NCBI GenBank assembly: GCA_006384855.1
Contig: VCJN01002586.1
Span: 1-64,000 of the forward strand
Direction of reading: 5' to 3'
DNA length: 64,000 nucleotides
Origin: Tetraselmis striata
Taxonomy: Eukaryota; Chlorophyta; Chlorodendrophyceae; Chlorodendrales; Chlorodendraceae
Numbering within the stretch: the stretch's first letter is position 1; every line of letters starts with the position of its first letter. The notes under the pieces were generated by a model, which searched no databases, had not been told where the DNA came from, and saw nothing but the letters and a program-made list of their open reading frames with translations. This document shows, piece after piece, positions 10,605-22,648 of the stretch. The position numbers and the translations under genes are program-made.

Positions 10605-11828
10605 AAAGGAAATACCGTTGTGAAATCGACGGACATGAGTCGATTCAACTCTTATGTGCGGTCGAAAATGATTGTGATGGTCGTTGATTGTGATTAATGA
10701 GGTTGTTGCACTACCGTGCAGATACAACATGTATCACCGGTGCAAGATAGGGCAGAGGACATCATTCATGGCTATATCTGCATCGTACACCGGAACACAA
10801 AGACGGAAGCGCAACTTCTTGATAAAGGCACCCCCCCACGCCCGACTCCAACTGCCTACATAGTGTTGCCATGCTGCTGAGTTTTGGTATATACACACAT
10901 GCAAGTGGTGCATGAAAAGCCCGAGACACGGCGGTCTGTGGTGTTCATGCACAATACGTGGGACGAGCAGTGGGTGCCTACTGATGAGTACGGTAAGCAA
11001 GCCATACTGCTGAGGTTGAGCATCATGACAATCACATGTATGTTGGGGAAGTGCCGTACCTCTTGGAGGTGACCCACACCAACCCTTCGGTGCCGGACCT
11101 CACCCTCGCTGTGTGCCGACTGCACGCGGCTGAGTGCATTGTGATTGCCCCCCCCCCCGCCCCCCCCCCCCCCCCCCCTTGGCACTAGCGTGTGGCAGAG
11201 CAAGGCGTCCCTTCGGCCAAGCAATCGTAGGGGGCGTCATGCTTTCCCTGTCATGAAGAAACATCGAGGAGAAACTGTGCCGCTTCCATCCCGATCCCGA
11301 CATAGTGACGGACCAACACTTATCAGGATTTGTCATGTCCTCACGTAATGCATGGCAATATGTGTGGTGCACATATAACACAATGACCATGCACTACTAG
11401 CAAAATTTCCGTAAAGCTGGTAAATGAAATCGAACAAGTTTAAATGCTGCCAAGTAATTCCGCCCAGCAGCGCCCCGGCGCCGTTGCCATGCGCACCTAG
11501 TGCCCACCGCCCGAAACCTAGCGGTTTTGATCAGCGGCGGTTGTGAGGTCTCCACCATTTTGAAACGACGCGGTTTAAAACCACCCATGTTGGCAACATG
11601 TTGATTGGGACTGCTAGGGGAGGTGACACAGTTGAAACAGCCAGAGGGGAAAGGCTTGTCTGACTGTGACACTATGCTAAAACAACAACACTTTTGCGTG
11701 CTGCTACTCGCTACTTTTCTGGCTACGGGCAACAAAGCCCCATTTCTACCTTTAAGCACTTTGGTTGGTGGCCCAACTATACCTCATCCGTCCGCAGTCT
11801 ACTCTTCCAAGAGGGCTGGAGCATCTCC
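10605..11828. other. Gap with no supported gene
   Basis: Short frames only. A C run lies at about 11147-11179. A short frame at 10884-11072 (MVYTHMQVVHEKPETRR) looks protein-like but is 62 codons and unrecognised. Confidence 0.5.
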
Positions 11829-12335
11829 TCAATTGGTCTTACTGCAAAATTTCGTGACTCGGCCAGTATAGAACAAGATCCTGGCTGCCGGTATGTCGGG
11901 GTACGGCAGGAAGGCTGCCTTGAGTGCTGCGGCTGCACTTATTGGGTGCGCGTAATCGGGGACGATGCCACTCGCCAAGTCGGCTTCCCAATTCTTGGCA
12001 GCCTCTATCAGTCTGCGAACATTAGTCAACGTGTGATGGTTCATGTACAAGTAGTGGGACAACATGGCAGTAGCCGTGCGCGCCATTGCCGTGAATAACT
12101 TGAACTGGTCGACGAAGGCTTTCCGTAGCTTTGGGTTCCCTAGTGGGTCCTTCGCGATGCACACTTCCGAGGCGCGGTACGACTGATCCCGCGCCGCAGC
12201 GAGCCATGTCCCGTCGACTTCGCAAAACAGGCGTCCATCAGAAACTGGGGTATCGTCCGGCGCGTCTACGAGCAAGAACTTCCAGCCCCGCCGGTGAGCA
12301 TATGCTCCAACGGTGAGGATGCCCAGCCATATTTG
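11829..12335 (-). CDS. Unrecognised ORF or exon
   Basis: About 165 codons are open on the minus strand between an upstream stop near 12335 and a stop at 11829, with no ATG at the start, so this is probably an internal or last exon. The sequence has globular composition: ILTVGAYAHRRGWKFLLVDA, GRLFCEVDGTWLAAARDQSY, KLRKAFVDQFKLFTAMARTA and LTNVRRLIEAAKNWEADLAS. Alternating hydrophobic positions suggest helices. I recognise no family. It is on the same strand as the Ulp1-like gene and opposite to the Tnp2 fragments, so it may be another passenger of the same element. Confidence 0.4.
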   Translation of the reverse strand, partial: QIWLGILTVGAYAHRRGWKFLLVDAPDDTPVSDGRLFCEVDGTWLAAARDQSYRASEVCIAKDPLGNPKLRKAFVDQFKLFTAMARTATAMLSHYLYMNHHTLTNVRRLIEAAKNWEADLASGIVPDYAHPISAAAALKAAFLPYPDIPAARILFYTGRVTKFCSKTN

Positions 12336-12839
12336 TTATGTGTCGCGAGAGGCATACATGTTGTTGTAGCTCGTGCGGGTTGCAACCCGACCCGGCTCGA
12401 GATGGATGCACCCCCTCTCCACGAATTGGTGGTCGAGGTAACTGGTGAACTTCCTAGGGACACCGCCGTACGCTGCGGGCAGCTAATTGGCCATACTGGG
12501 CGAGGCGACGAACCGTGGATAGTGGGTAGCGCTGAGTGCCGGCGGCGGGTGGATGCTAGTTGAGTAGCTGGGTTTGGCTTCGGTAGCTGGAAGAAGCCGA
12601 CAATTTTGTTGCACCGTGTGCCAACCGGCCCCTAGTGACTCTACAAGCCCTCGGCAGCCCCAACGTAGTCAGCCGGTTGTCTCACTATTTGTGCTTGTGC
12701 AGACGCGTACCGTCAAATTAAAAGCTCATTACGGGACCCTTCCTCGCTAAGGGGTAGTCACGCACACCCCCCAGACAATACCGTAGCTGCTCGTCCCCCA
12801 TCATCCTCCATCATGGCCAAGCACGCCAAGCTTCATCCA

Positions 12840-14176
12840 CCCACCCCCTGGACAAAGCCGTGAGACCTCAAGGCATGACCAGACCACTCGGCAGTGGTAT
12901 GTGACGGACCGCATCCCTGAGGACGACGTGCGGCATGCAATGTTCCACTGACGGCCGGGCGACCAACTGCCATATCCGCGTCAACCTGACGCAACCCCAG
13001 GGCGGGGACGCTTTCGGCTATGCTCTTGCGGACATATGGACGTATTTTACCTCGTGCGTTGCCGACATGTTGCGTGTCCAGATCTTTAACCCAGCACCCG
13101 AGGCAAGCCCCCCCCCCCCCCCCCTCCCCCGCGGGATCTGACATGGGCACTGGCGTTAAGAACGCCTCCGTCGACGGTCCATGCCACACTGCCACGAGCC
13201 GGGGGCTGGAGTCCACCCTAAGAGGTACAGTGAGTCGGCGGTGGCTCTCATGACTGCGTAGATGATTTGAATTTCACAGGCGTTGACCGCCCCGTGCTGC
13301 GTTTTTGATGTTGCTCCTGAAGCTGAGGACAAGGCGGTGCTGTCGGTTGTCTTTGACGAATGCTGGCCGCGCGACACTCAGACGGGGATCCCTTCCCCTC
13401 TAAAGAAGACGCCGAGGTTTCCCATCGCCGCACCCCCGTACACTGAGCGGATCTGCTACGCAACCTTCAATTTACTTCCGTGCCGGCTACACAACTGAAG
13501 ACCACTGCTACGCCAAGGAGACCGTTATTGCCGCGTTCCGAGAGTACACCCCTCCCTCTTCCGCCTCCAAACCCCACTACGACCATCCTTGCGAGTTGTG
13601 CTGACGGTGCACCTGGCGTTATTCAGAAAGCATGGGAAGGTAGGAACTAGCTACTTCGCTCGGCACTACTTCCGGGATGTGGGCAAGGACGCCGAAGGTA
13701 GGAAGAAGGGACGATTGCCGAGTGAGGACCGACTCGCGAAGGCCCGCAACTTTGCAGAGGCTTGGCAGCAGAGCGAGCTCGGGAGGTACTACCAAGCCGG
13801 CAAGTGCCCCCCTTATAACGTGGTGTTCAAGGGCGAGGAGGAGGTATGCGAGGTGACACCGCACTCGGAAGCCACGGGTGAGTCGCGTTTGTTTTCGCAC
13901 TTGTTCGATTAAACAACCACCGCCGCGACAAGCAATCAACACGCATACTATACTGACTTTCGCAGTTGCTGTGTCACAACCCCGCGCAGTCCCTACGTTT
14001 GGCGGTAAGCCGATCGTATCGAGTGTTCAGCTCAACAAGATCGTGGTGCTGCCGCTGGCGGGCACTGCTGCGTCGCCAGAGCTCCACGGTTTTATGTACA
14101 CTCAGCCCCAACACCTTAGAGGCCGTCGAGGTCGTTCCGCTAGGCACCCGCCCCTCACTTATGTGAGACAGAGATA
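12840..14176 (+). CDS. Unrecognised multi-exon gene or its remains
   Basis: Several coherent blocks lie on the plus strand. They are an early block with CHIRVNLTQPQGGDAFGYAL (about 12970-13030), a block VFDVAPEAEDKAVLSVVFDE (about 13303-13362), a block FRAGYTTEDHCYAKETVIAA (about 13469-13530), and a longer one (13589 to about 13877) with SYFARHYFRDVGKDAEGRKK. The last is followed by a GT donor in phase 1 and an acceptor at about 13965, giving in-phase continuation into FGGKPIVSSVQLNKIVVLPL and a stop at 14174-14176. Earlier blocks change frame without clear splice sites, so the gene may be partly decayed. No domain recognised. Confidence 0.35.
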
Positions 14177-14184
14177 GCAGCCCC

Positions 14185-14252
14185 TAAGAACAACTCAGTC
14201 GGGGCCAGTGGAAGCAGCAGATTAGCAGTTGTAATCAAATTCGATTTCACTT
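14185..14252 (+). repeat. Dispersed repeat, copy A
   Basis: CCTAAGA-CAACTCAGT, then AGTGGA-GCAGCAGA and TTGTAA-CAAATT-AATTTC-like segments match 56058-56125 in the same order and spacing. By eye about four bases in five agree. Family unknown. Confidence 0.6.
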
Positions 14253-14257
14253 TCAAT

Positions 14258-14697
14258 TTGTGCGACACAGATCCGACGCAGCCCCCATATATCCCTTCCA
14301 GACTCGCACTTGCAAGCTATTACTACGCAGAGATGCCCGTCGCAGCCGGTAGTGTTGTAGACGAGATCCTCGCCTCCCTAGCCGATGGCACACGGGTGTG
14401 GCAGCCCATGACCCGACACTGCTACCCCATCCCGAACGACGCGGAGCTCGAAGACGTATTGCGCGCACATATCCCGGTTTTCGCGCGTCGGCCGCTGCCG
14501 GTAGCATGCCCACGGCACACGACACGCGCATGTTGCAAGCGCGGCGTTCGAGGGCCTCTCGGCTCCGGAGGCCGTCCACCTGCTCAGCGAGGCCCTCATT
14601 GCCACTCTTGTGCACGAAGTCGGCAGCCCGGAACACAGCAACGCACTAGCCGGAGCGGCAAAAGCCTCGGACCTGCCGGAGGATTGGCAGCACTGAA
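14258..14697 (+). CDS. Unrecognised coding fragments
   Basis: An open stretch from 14258 reads YIPSRLALASYYYAEMPVAA, VVDEILASLADGTRVWQPM and YPIPNDAELEDVLRAHIPVF. In a second frame from about 14544 the sequence AFEGLSAPEAVHLLSEALIA and SNALAGAAKASDLPEDWQH runs to TGA near 14697. Both halves look like real protein, and the junction may be a frameshift or an unrecognised intron. No homology recognised. It may be the 3' part of the coding region just upstream. Confidence 0.3.
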
Positions 14698-15257
14698 TGA
14701 TTTGGCTGACGCCCTCCAGCCCCTCGGACCAGTTAGGACCACAAAAGCCCCCCCCGGACAACCCCCTCCCTCTCCTTCACCACCCCCGTCCGCCCCCACA
14801 ACCCAATACACAGACGCACTACCCCTTCTTCGTCAATCTACCGTTCTCTCCGTTCGCTCATCACTGGCGAAGCCAGATTCAACTTTGAAATGATCTAAAC
14901 TAGTTCATGGGTTTTCCTCCTTCCCGAATCGCTTTTCCGGCTACCGTTCTTGCTGCAAAGTGGTACGGGTTACTAGTTATCCCGTCGTTGCGCCCTTTTT
15001 GGGTGCAGCACGAGTAGACATAAAAGTATCCGTAGCAGCTGAGCCTGTCATCTTCCAATTTTGCTGTGCTACACACAGCACCCCCGCTGACTCCGTTTTC
15101 CCTCCACGTTTTCATAAAAACCTGCCAATTTTGGCTCTTCTCTGTGTAAAAAAGCCTGCTCGACATTATTGGCAGATCGGACTCAACTTTGAAATGCTAA
15201 GTTCAGATTAACATATCATGCAGTCAGGACTATACTGCGTTATACTATTTTTCATGA
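14698..15257. other. Gap with no supported gene
   Basis: The sequence is Pro-rich in translation up to about 14815, then AT-richer. The motif TCAACTTTGAAATG occurs at about 14879-14892 and 15182-15195. No RNA gene or coding block is visible. Confidence 0.5.
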
Positions 15258-15525
15258 AGTCTCATATGGGTAGTAGGGCAGACCTTTCATGGTCAGTGCC
15301 GCTTATGTTGACAGTGTTTTAGACGGTGATCCGTCCAACAGTATTGGAAATTTGTCATTGGCCTTCAATATTAAAGTCTTGCATATTGCTTTGGCAATTT
15401 GCTTGATGACTATAATGGGGCGTCGCCTACCCATGGCTTTTCATAATTGGATCGCTGCCTAGACGGCTGTGCACCACTGCATGGGTTTCACTGGTGCCAG
15501 TCCTGTCCCGGGGGCGTTAAGAACA
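15258..15525 (+). mobile_element. LINE 3' tail, 5'-truncated copy
   Basis: Colinear with 22170-22440: GGGC/GGACCTTTC-TGGTCAGTGCCG, CAGTGTTTTAGACGGTGATCC, TTGGCAATTTGC-like and GGTTTCACTGGTG-CAGTCC segments occur in the same order. It is therefore a separate short copy of the tail of the LINE at 19.4-22.4 kb. Differences are frequent, so the copy is not young. Target-site duplications were not found. Confidence 0.75.
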
Positions 15526-15972
15526 TCTCATATGCGACCGTCAATTTCGCGGGACCCTCCAGCAGTGAAGATAGGTGGTACTACAGGACCGGCACCTCTG
15601 ATATGGTATGGGTCAATGCCTGATTACGCTCCCGTCGAGCCCCCTGGAACGTCATAGGGACGGGCGCTGATCGGATGGCAGGAGTGGGAGCTGAGGAGGG
15701 TGCAGGTGTCCTTCATGCTTCTGCCGTGGGCTGGGGGTTGACACTGCGCGTTCGGAATGCAATTGCAGAAGGAGCAATTCACAAAATCACCCACATTTGC
15801 CCAATCAGCTGCTCGCCCATACATGGATTACAGGCGAACTCATGGATAGGGAAGGTGAAATCCGTGTTGAGCAAAGCAACTGCTTTCGCACAATTGTGAG
15901 CAGGGGATACCCATCATGAGCTGCTTGGTGATGTTAAATACAGAACTGCTCACTGGTTTTGCCGTACAGACA

Positions 15973-17810
15973 TCAGGAGTTGCGGTCTAGCTTCCATATG
16001 TCTTTCAGGCCAGATGGTGTTTTTTCGATTCCCCATTCACTGAGATTCTGGCCTTTCATGAGAAATTGGGACCAGAAGTCCTGGTGTCTCTTCATGTACA
16101 CTGGCACGTCCATGTCGCTGAGAGGAGCGTCGACAGAAACACTTCGGCGCTCCCCAGTGAGCAAACACAGCTCACGAACTTGCTGCAAGTCTGGCACCTT
16201 GGTCACTGCGTTGCGGAAGGTACCATCTAACGTATGTGCATGGCCAAATGTAGAGTACCTGGTGATGGCCTCCTCAGGAGTGAGAAAGCTGGAGAAATGC
16301 CATCCAGTGAAATGAGAAACCATCTTGCCACCTCCTCGCCTGCGGATGTCCTGTGAGCTCCACACAGGACTGCCATCATCAGTTGGCCCGGTGACGCAGT
16401 ACCCTTGGATGAAGTCTGGGTGCCAAAACCACTTGCGCGTCTTCGGCACATTGCAACCAAACATGGTGTGGAATTGGCCAGTCTTGGCAAGGATCTTGCC
16501 ACTCGCACATGGGCGGCCTTGGAAACTGTCGCAGAATTTCACAGCTGCCAGAAGCTCCCGGCTGACGATTTCATCAGGATCAGAAACCAGTGCAATGTCA
16601 CGGCCCGTCATGCCGCTCGCCACCATAGCAGGTGCGATCTCATTTCGATTGACCTTCTCAAGACCCATCCCACGGCCCTCGGGGTCGTGTATGTGCTGCT
16701 TGTGATGCACCACCTGCAGGGGGGGGGTTTGTGTGTGGGGGGGGGGGGTGGGGGGGCATTTTTCTTGAAAGTGAAATGTAGTGAAAGGTAGTCATTACCC
16801 AACACTCACCATTGAATGCAGATTTAAACAGACAAAGCATGCAACAACCAACACCAATCATCAATCAACTTTCAGTTTAGCATCATTAATCATATGCTCA
16901 GGACATGATAGCCTTACATACCTCATGATGGATGAGATCATCAAATTCAGAGAACATGGCCTCCTTCATGTTTGCAAAATGCAAGGGCTTCTCCTCCCTC
17001 AAGAAAGTGTATGCCCGTTCAATGACCACGTACTTCTCCAGGTAGGGGGCATACTCAACCAGCGTAGCCTTCAGCAAAGGCAGCTCATTGCTCAACAAGC
17101 TGCCTGCATAAATCTTGGGAATGTAGTCGCCCTCCTTCCGGGGATTCCACCCATACTTGGCGCACATTTCCTCAATGTTGTGTGGTGCCGGCCATCCCCG
17201 CTCCATCGCCTCTGGTGGCTAGGGAGTTAGCGAAGCACATGATGCTTTCGACGCGGTACCCAACCCAGTACCCGAGTATCCCAAACCAGGCGACGTCGCC
17301 GGAAATGTCGGGCGTGTCGGAAATGTCGGGCGTGGCGGGCGTGTCGGGTGTGGGTGTAACATCGGCGCGGGCAAGTCCACGACCCTTGATTTGCTTCGAG
17401 ACAGAGGGTACGTCGTGGTGCCTGAGCCGGTGGACAAATGGGTTTCGAGCGGTGCGCTGGAGAGCGGAAACGTCACTCACAGGGAGCTGGTGAGGGACGA
17501 CCTGACGGAGGTAATGGAGAGGGACGTGCTTCGCCGAAGACCCTTCTCTCCCAACCGCCTGTTCTTCACGTTCTTCCAGAAGTTCGCGGACAACACCGGG
17601 GCGAAGAAGAGCCCACTGTTTGGGGATGTCATGACCGCCCCGGGCACTGCGATGAGCAGATTTGTAACCCCCATGGGAGCAGCCCGATGTTTTGCGATGG
17701 CAGGCCACACGTGGTTGCATGCTTGAGATGCCCAATTGCGGCAGAAGCAAGCCAATAAGAAACAGCAGCGATGTGGTGGCTGCTGCACGCATTGATTGAT
17801 TTCCTGCCAT
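15973..17810 (-). CDS. Glycosyltransferase family 17 protein
   Basis: Three exons are proposed. Exon 1 (about 17660-17810) starts MAGNQSMRAAATTSLLFLIG, a type II signal anchor. Exon 2 (16922 to about 17220) has IPKIYAGSLLSNELPLLKAT and EKYVVIERAYTFLREEKPL. Exon 3 (15973-16713) joins exon 2 in phase 0 and carries IALVSDPDEIVSRELL, the DxDE nucleotide-sugar motif. These three blocks are the hallmarks of GT17, the family of beta-1,4-mannosyl-glycoprotein N-acetylglucosaminyltransferase III, which adds GlcNAc to N-glycans in the Golgi. The acceptor of exon 3 is preceded by two C runs acting as its pyrimidine tract. Exon 1 is the least certain part; its donor (about 17660) is inferred. A kinase-like frame lies antisense across intron 1. 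TTACA at about 15827, TGTAA on the coding strand, may be the poly(A) signal. Acceptor specificity is not shown by the sequence. Confidence 0.8.
17223..17726 (+). CDS. Deoxynucleoside-kinase-like fragment
   Basis: One frame stays open for about 167 codons. It carries NIGAGKSTT (17358-17384), the P-loop of deoxynucleoside kinases, and 11 residues later VPEPVDKW (17418-17441), the second family hallmark that places a substrate-binding Glu. Just before the P-loop are repeats of GNVGRVG type. The text after VPEPVDKW (ERDVLRRRPFSPNRLFFTFF and beyond) is less clearly kinase-like, and the lid and ERS motifs were not found, so the unit is probably incomplete. These kinases phosphorylate deoxynucleosides for dNTP salvage and occur in plants and in several large DNA viruses. 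It is antisense to the glycosyltransferase gene, mostly within its intron 1. Origin, host duplicate or acquired piece, is open. Confidence 0.45.
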   Translation, partial: GVSEAHDAFDAVPNPVPEYPKPGDVAGNVGRVGNVGRGGRVGCGCNIGAGKSTTLDLLRDRGYVVVPEPVDKWVSSGALESGNVTHRELVRDDLTEVMERDVLRRRPFSPNRLFFTFFQKFADNTGAKKSPLFGDVMTAPGTAMSRFVTPMGAARCFAMAGHTWLHA

Positions 17811-17826
17811 GGAATGTGATGCCTCT

Positions 17827-19439
17827 CAAAAGCATTAGCCGAGGGAGTGCCTGCGTGTCCTTGAGGCGTCTGCGACAAATAACAAAGACATAAATCGCGT
17901 TGTCAATGTCCATAGATAAACGACTATTTGGCGTATCTAACGAGATAGCTTCTGCCTCGGAGCTTATCTGAGACACGCCACGGAGTCGCAAAACAAACGT
18001 GCGTTGCATTTTAACAATTCGCCCGTCCGTTCGAAAGAACTCCCACCCCGTCCGTTCGAAAGAACTCGGGGCCAGATCATGGTCTGTAGTACCGGAAACA
18101 GCACTGTGTAGGTGCTAGTAGTCTCGGAGACATGGATATGATTTCTATCCGATAGGAAAAGAAAACTCGGAGCTGGCAACGGCTAAACTGGCGGTCGCGC
18201 AGAGACTCAGCTGGGGCGGCGATACGAGCCACCGCGCCAGGTGCACCTTGGGAGCCACCTGCACTACTTCGTCGTCATAATGAAAGTGCGGGCAGCCGTC
18301 AGGTACCGAGTACCGACAAGCGCGGGACGGGCATTTGGGAAGGACGGGGCCGGGTAGGATGGGGGGGGGGGGGGGGGGGGGGGGGGTATTTGTGTGATGG
18401 GGGGAGAGGAATGGGGCGCACCTGTCCTGTCGGCAGCGTGAATTGTGCGGCTACTGTGCGGTGCGACGGTTCGCCGATGAGTGAACGATGGCGGGAGTCG
18501 GTTGTGAGACGTCTCAAGTAGCCCGCGCTGCTCAGCCTACTCGACCGCCTGCGCCGACATCGTCGCAACCAGCATGCGGAAGGGTAAGGACACTACCAAA
18601 ACAGCATTTATGTGCAAACTATAAACGGGCGGCAGAGCTCGCTGGTCACGGCGGCTGGATAGGACGACGATCGGCCAGGCTGGGTGATTCAGCGCCCCCG
18701 ACGATAACCGCGCGCGCGCGCGGTAACCAGCAACCTGTTTCGGGCAGGGCAGTCACACGCGCGCGCGCGCGGCGGGCAACGCCATATGAGAAAATAAGGG
18801 CGGGGTGGGGGGAGGATGGAAGCGGGGGCGAGAGGGCACCTGCGCTGCAACAGGCGGCGCGGATCTTCAGCGGGTGGTGCCGGTCCGGCGCTAGTAGTAA
18901 TCAATTGTGATTCAAAGTGAAAACGGCAGGCGGGTAGTCACTTTATATATCATCCGTCGCGGTGGTGCTTTTCGTTGCGTGGTGCTGCTACTCGTACGAC
19001 GAGGGTCGCTGCTAAATTGTTGATACGATGCGGCGCGTGCAGCAGGTAGTCGCTACTGGTACTGATATTGCGCGCCAATATGTCCTGCTGCTGCACATAT
19101 TGACACATGCAACGTGAAGTCCCTTTGTCGTGGTCATTGTACTTTGCGATCCTTTTTCCCGCCCTGCGGCGGTTCCTTTTATAATCCGGGCTTGCCCCCT
19201 CTCTGGCATGGCACGTGCTCTTCTCTTTCCGCCGGTATATAAGGTTCCCGGAACTGTTGCACTAAAATCCTGCAGCCTTCGTAGCCTCGGTTTAATGCCA
19301 TAAAATCCGGAGTTGGTGCCCTCCGCTGTCCGGTGTCAGGGTATGGGCAGGTGTTTGTCCGGACAGATTTCTCTCCTAGCGGAGCCAACGTCTCGATAAC
19401 CCGGTGCCACCCCCGCCCTATACTACCGAAACCGGAGGT
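17827..19439. repeat. Gene-poor stretch with simple repeats
   Basis: CCGTCCGTTCGAAAGAACTC occurs twice in tandem at about 18023-18068. A G run lies at 18361-18387. Alternating CG runs sit at about 18708-18722 and 18759-18771. No gene is supported here; the frames at 18488-18910 are GC-rich shadows. Confidence 0.6.
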
Positions 19440-22400
19440 TTCCGTAATTCCGAACTAAATGCCATTTGTCACCGACGCTTCTGGCACACCTTGCCTACCA
19501 CTAATTGTGCTTGTTTGAATGGTCTGGGTCCCCGGGACTTTCTTTGTGGACGCCTTTTCTTTCGGCGCACTTGCCCAGTTTGATATATAAAACCCCGAGT
19601 ACTATTTTTATCCTGGGCTGGCGGTGTTTACCCCCCCGCCCACGGTTACAACACGCGATCCGGCATCGGGGTACTTCATACTGAGCCCGGCGAAATCAAT
19701 GCGTGCTGGGCGCGGCACTACCGGGAGTTGCGGCGTGACCCCCACCCCCTAGCACAACGGGTTGCGATATACCATGTGGCGTGGGAACACCGCCACGTTA
19801 CATCGCCACCCATTGCCCCCGCACTAAACGGGATTAAATGGCATATAGCATGGGAGGAACAAGTCAATGCTCTTCAGCGTTTAAAAAATTACAAGGCCCA
19901 GGGGCAGGATGGGATTACTGCGGAGGCTTTAACATTGGCGATATACGCCCCGAACATCCATTTTGGCAAGGCATCGCTGTCCTTTATTAACGGGATATGT
20001 AATAAGAACTATATTCCCCCAGCAATGGCGTAGCTCGGCCAGAGTATCGGTGCCCAAAAAAGGCGATTCAACCGTTATGGACAACTGTATAGGGGTAGTT
20101 CGATTATGGGTGCCGCTATGAAACTCCTTTTCACCGTAATTACCCAAAGCTAGCAAGACGTCTGCCAAGCTAAAGGGATAATCCGCCGTTGGCAAGCGTC
20201 TTCTATGCGGAATGAGGAGGGCCCCATGCAAGTCACCCAACTTGTTCGATATCGCGGCCCGTCGCCAAGCGTTAGGTCTACCCACATACGCGTGATTTAC
20301 TGACTTTAGGAAGGCATATGACATTGTCCCTCATGAGCTTTATATTCCTAAAACTACAAGCCATAGGAGTCACGGGTCATATGCTTACATTCATTAAAAC
20401 TTTATGCATGGATAGTATGGTACGGGTTAAAACAGGGGTGGCCCCGGGAACACTATCAAACACCATACCCATAGAGTGTGGCCTCCGACAGGGGTGCCCC
20501 GCTTCCCCCAACCTATTTAACATATATCTTTTAACGATATATTTGATGGGGTAGAACAACTAGGGTGTGATGTACCATGGTGCACCGACACATTGGCGGC
20601 AATGCAACCACTAAGAGTGCCAGGTCAGTTATACGCGGACGACGCTGTTGGTATCACAAGCTCGTTCGATAACATGCATTCCATGTTCGCCCACTTCTCG
20701 CATTGGGTCGAGGACAATTTTATGGGGTTTAGGGTACCGAAGTATAGGGTGATGGCATTCGGCTGACATTCCGACGAGATCGCGTTACGCGAACAGTCAA
20801 GCCGCCCGATGGCAGCTTGGGGGAGAACGGGTACCGGTTGTAAATGAATATAGGTATTTGGGTAGTTACGGTCATTAACTCGGATCTAGGTATGCGGCAC
20901 ATAGTAGACGACCGGGTTAAGAAAGGTAAACGCGCCATCGAGGCACTCGATTCGGTATTAGTCGGTGGACGGGACGTAATTCCTATGAATGTGCGTGTGT
21001 CCATCTTAGAACCTGTGTACTACCGGTTCTGACTTTCGGGCGGGAAGTATGGGATATGGATATATAGAACTAGCGGCACTACAAATAAATTACAAACCGT
21101 ACTCAATCAGTGCTTGCGGTGCCTTATTGGGGTAGGTAAAACTCCCCTGGGGTGGCCACTGCACCGATGATGCGGGAATTGGATATTGCGCCCATAGAGG
21201 CCACTGCCGCAGGCTGCGGCACGGGCTCTGGCGTTCCTTAAAGCGCCCGACTTGAGTACATGTATAACCCATTTAGTAGATCAGCCAAGTCAGGCGCGCC
21301 CTAACACGTTAACGTCGGGGACTATGCGGTGGTTAGATCGACTAGCTAGGACGAATGTATGTAGGGCTAGCTGAGGGGGCGCACCTTCCACCTGAGTGGA
21401 GGTCACTAGCCGTGCGCGATGCTCCTAAATAAACTAGTAACGGCATCGGTGTGGGCGTGTTACGAATCGTCGGCAGCGTTAGCACGCACTAAAACCTAGG
21501 GCATATATGTCCATGCGTCTTGTGCGTTAGACCCGTTGCCACGGTATGGTGTGGCTGTCCCCGCGAGTATTGTGGCCGAGCTGCACATGATACAATTACG
21601 CACCCGAGTATTTCCCACTGTCCGCCAATTGGCCCGGATTCATGCCATCCCGCCTGAGCGGTTCCTTGAACACTGCCTTGCACAATGCCGAGTGACGTCC
21701 ACGTCACCCGCCCGGTGCACTCACATCCACAACAACACCGGATATGAAAATTGCCGGTCGAGGTCCTTAATCCATAGCAGGAAGGTCCGCGAGTCCGCTG
21801 CGTAGGTCTAGCGCGCTCTGCCACTGTTGGTGAAGCATGGCGGCTATCGAACATATGTTGGTCGATTGCCCGCGGTGGGGGTATCACCGTCATAATTTTG
21901 GACTGTTAGTTCCAGAGTTGAGGGATTTTATTAGTAGTCAAGTTATTGCGTCAACATCCGAGGACTTAACTGCCTTTATATTTGGCGCCCCCCCCCCCCC
22001 CCCCTTCACAGCGCCCTGGATTTTATTTACTGGGAATGGGAAAATTTTCCAGCTATGGCGTCGGGCCCTCCCTCACATTGCTTTTGTTGTTGCAGATGTA
22101 TCGCACTCCCGAATTGCTTTGCTCCGCGGATTGGGGCTTGCCCCAACTCGCATTACTCGAATGGGCCGACGCCCAAACGGTAGGGCGGACCTTTCGTGGT
22201 CAGTGCCGGGTATTTTCATAGCAGTGTTTTAGACGGTGATCCAACAGTGTTGGAAATTCCCTAGTCACTGGCCTTTAGTTAGTCTTGCAGAATGCTTCGG
22301 CAATTTGCCTGTTGGCTATAACAGAGCGTCGCCTAGCAGCCAGGGCTTTCCGTATCTGACTCGCTGCCTAAACGGCCGTCGTAGAGACTCTGCAAGGGTT

Positions 22401-22440
22401 TCACTGGTGTCAGTCCTGTCCCGGGGACGGGAAAAACGGC
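19440..22440 (+). mobile_element. Decayed LINE with reverse transcriptase
   Basis: Reverse transcriptase motifs appear in order on the plus strand. NYKAQGQDGITAEAL (about 19890-19935) matches the K-PGPDGI block. TDFRKAYDIVPHEL (about 20303-20341) has the first catalytic Asp. CGLRQGCPASPNLFNIY (about 20480-20528) is the RQGCP block. LYADDAVGI (about 20630-20655) is the YADD centre. A C-terminal IEHMLVDCPRWGYHRHNF (about 21846-21898) matches the Cys-His region found after the RT in non-LTR elements. Many stops and frame changes interrupt the frames, including TAG at 20031 and TGA at 20765, so it is inactive. The 3' UTR (about 22170-22440) recurs at 15258-15525. No 5' end or endonuclease was found. 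Confidence 0.8.
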
Positions 22441-22562
22441 ATTTCGGGAGCGCCGTGTAGGACCTGTACCTGTAATCCTTACGGGTATACACGGTAGGCG
22501 GTGGGTGGCGCTCAAGTGGGCGACGGTTCACCTGTAATGGTGCTTGTACTTAAACGCAGGAC

Positions 22563-22613
22563 ACCCCCCCCCCCCCCCCCCCCCTCCCCCCACCCCCCCA
22601 CCCTGCGCTTACG

Positions 22614-22648
<35 letters not shown>

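Noticed and set aside
22563-22645. Proline-rich ORFs over the C runs
   Set aside because: Homopolymer artefacts beside a duplicated LINE segment.
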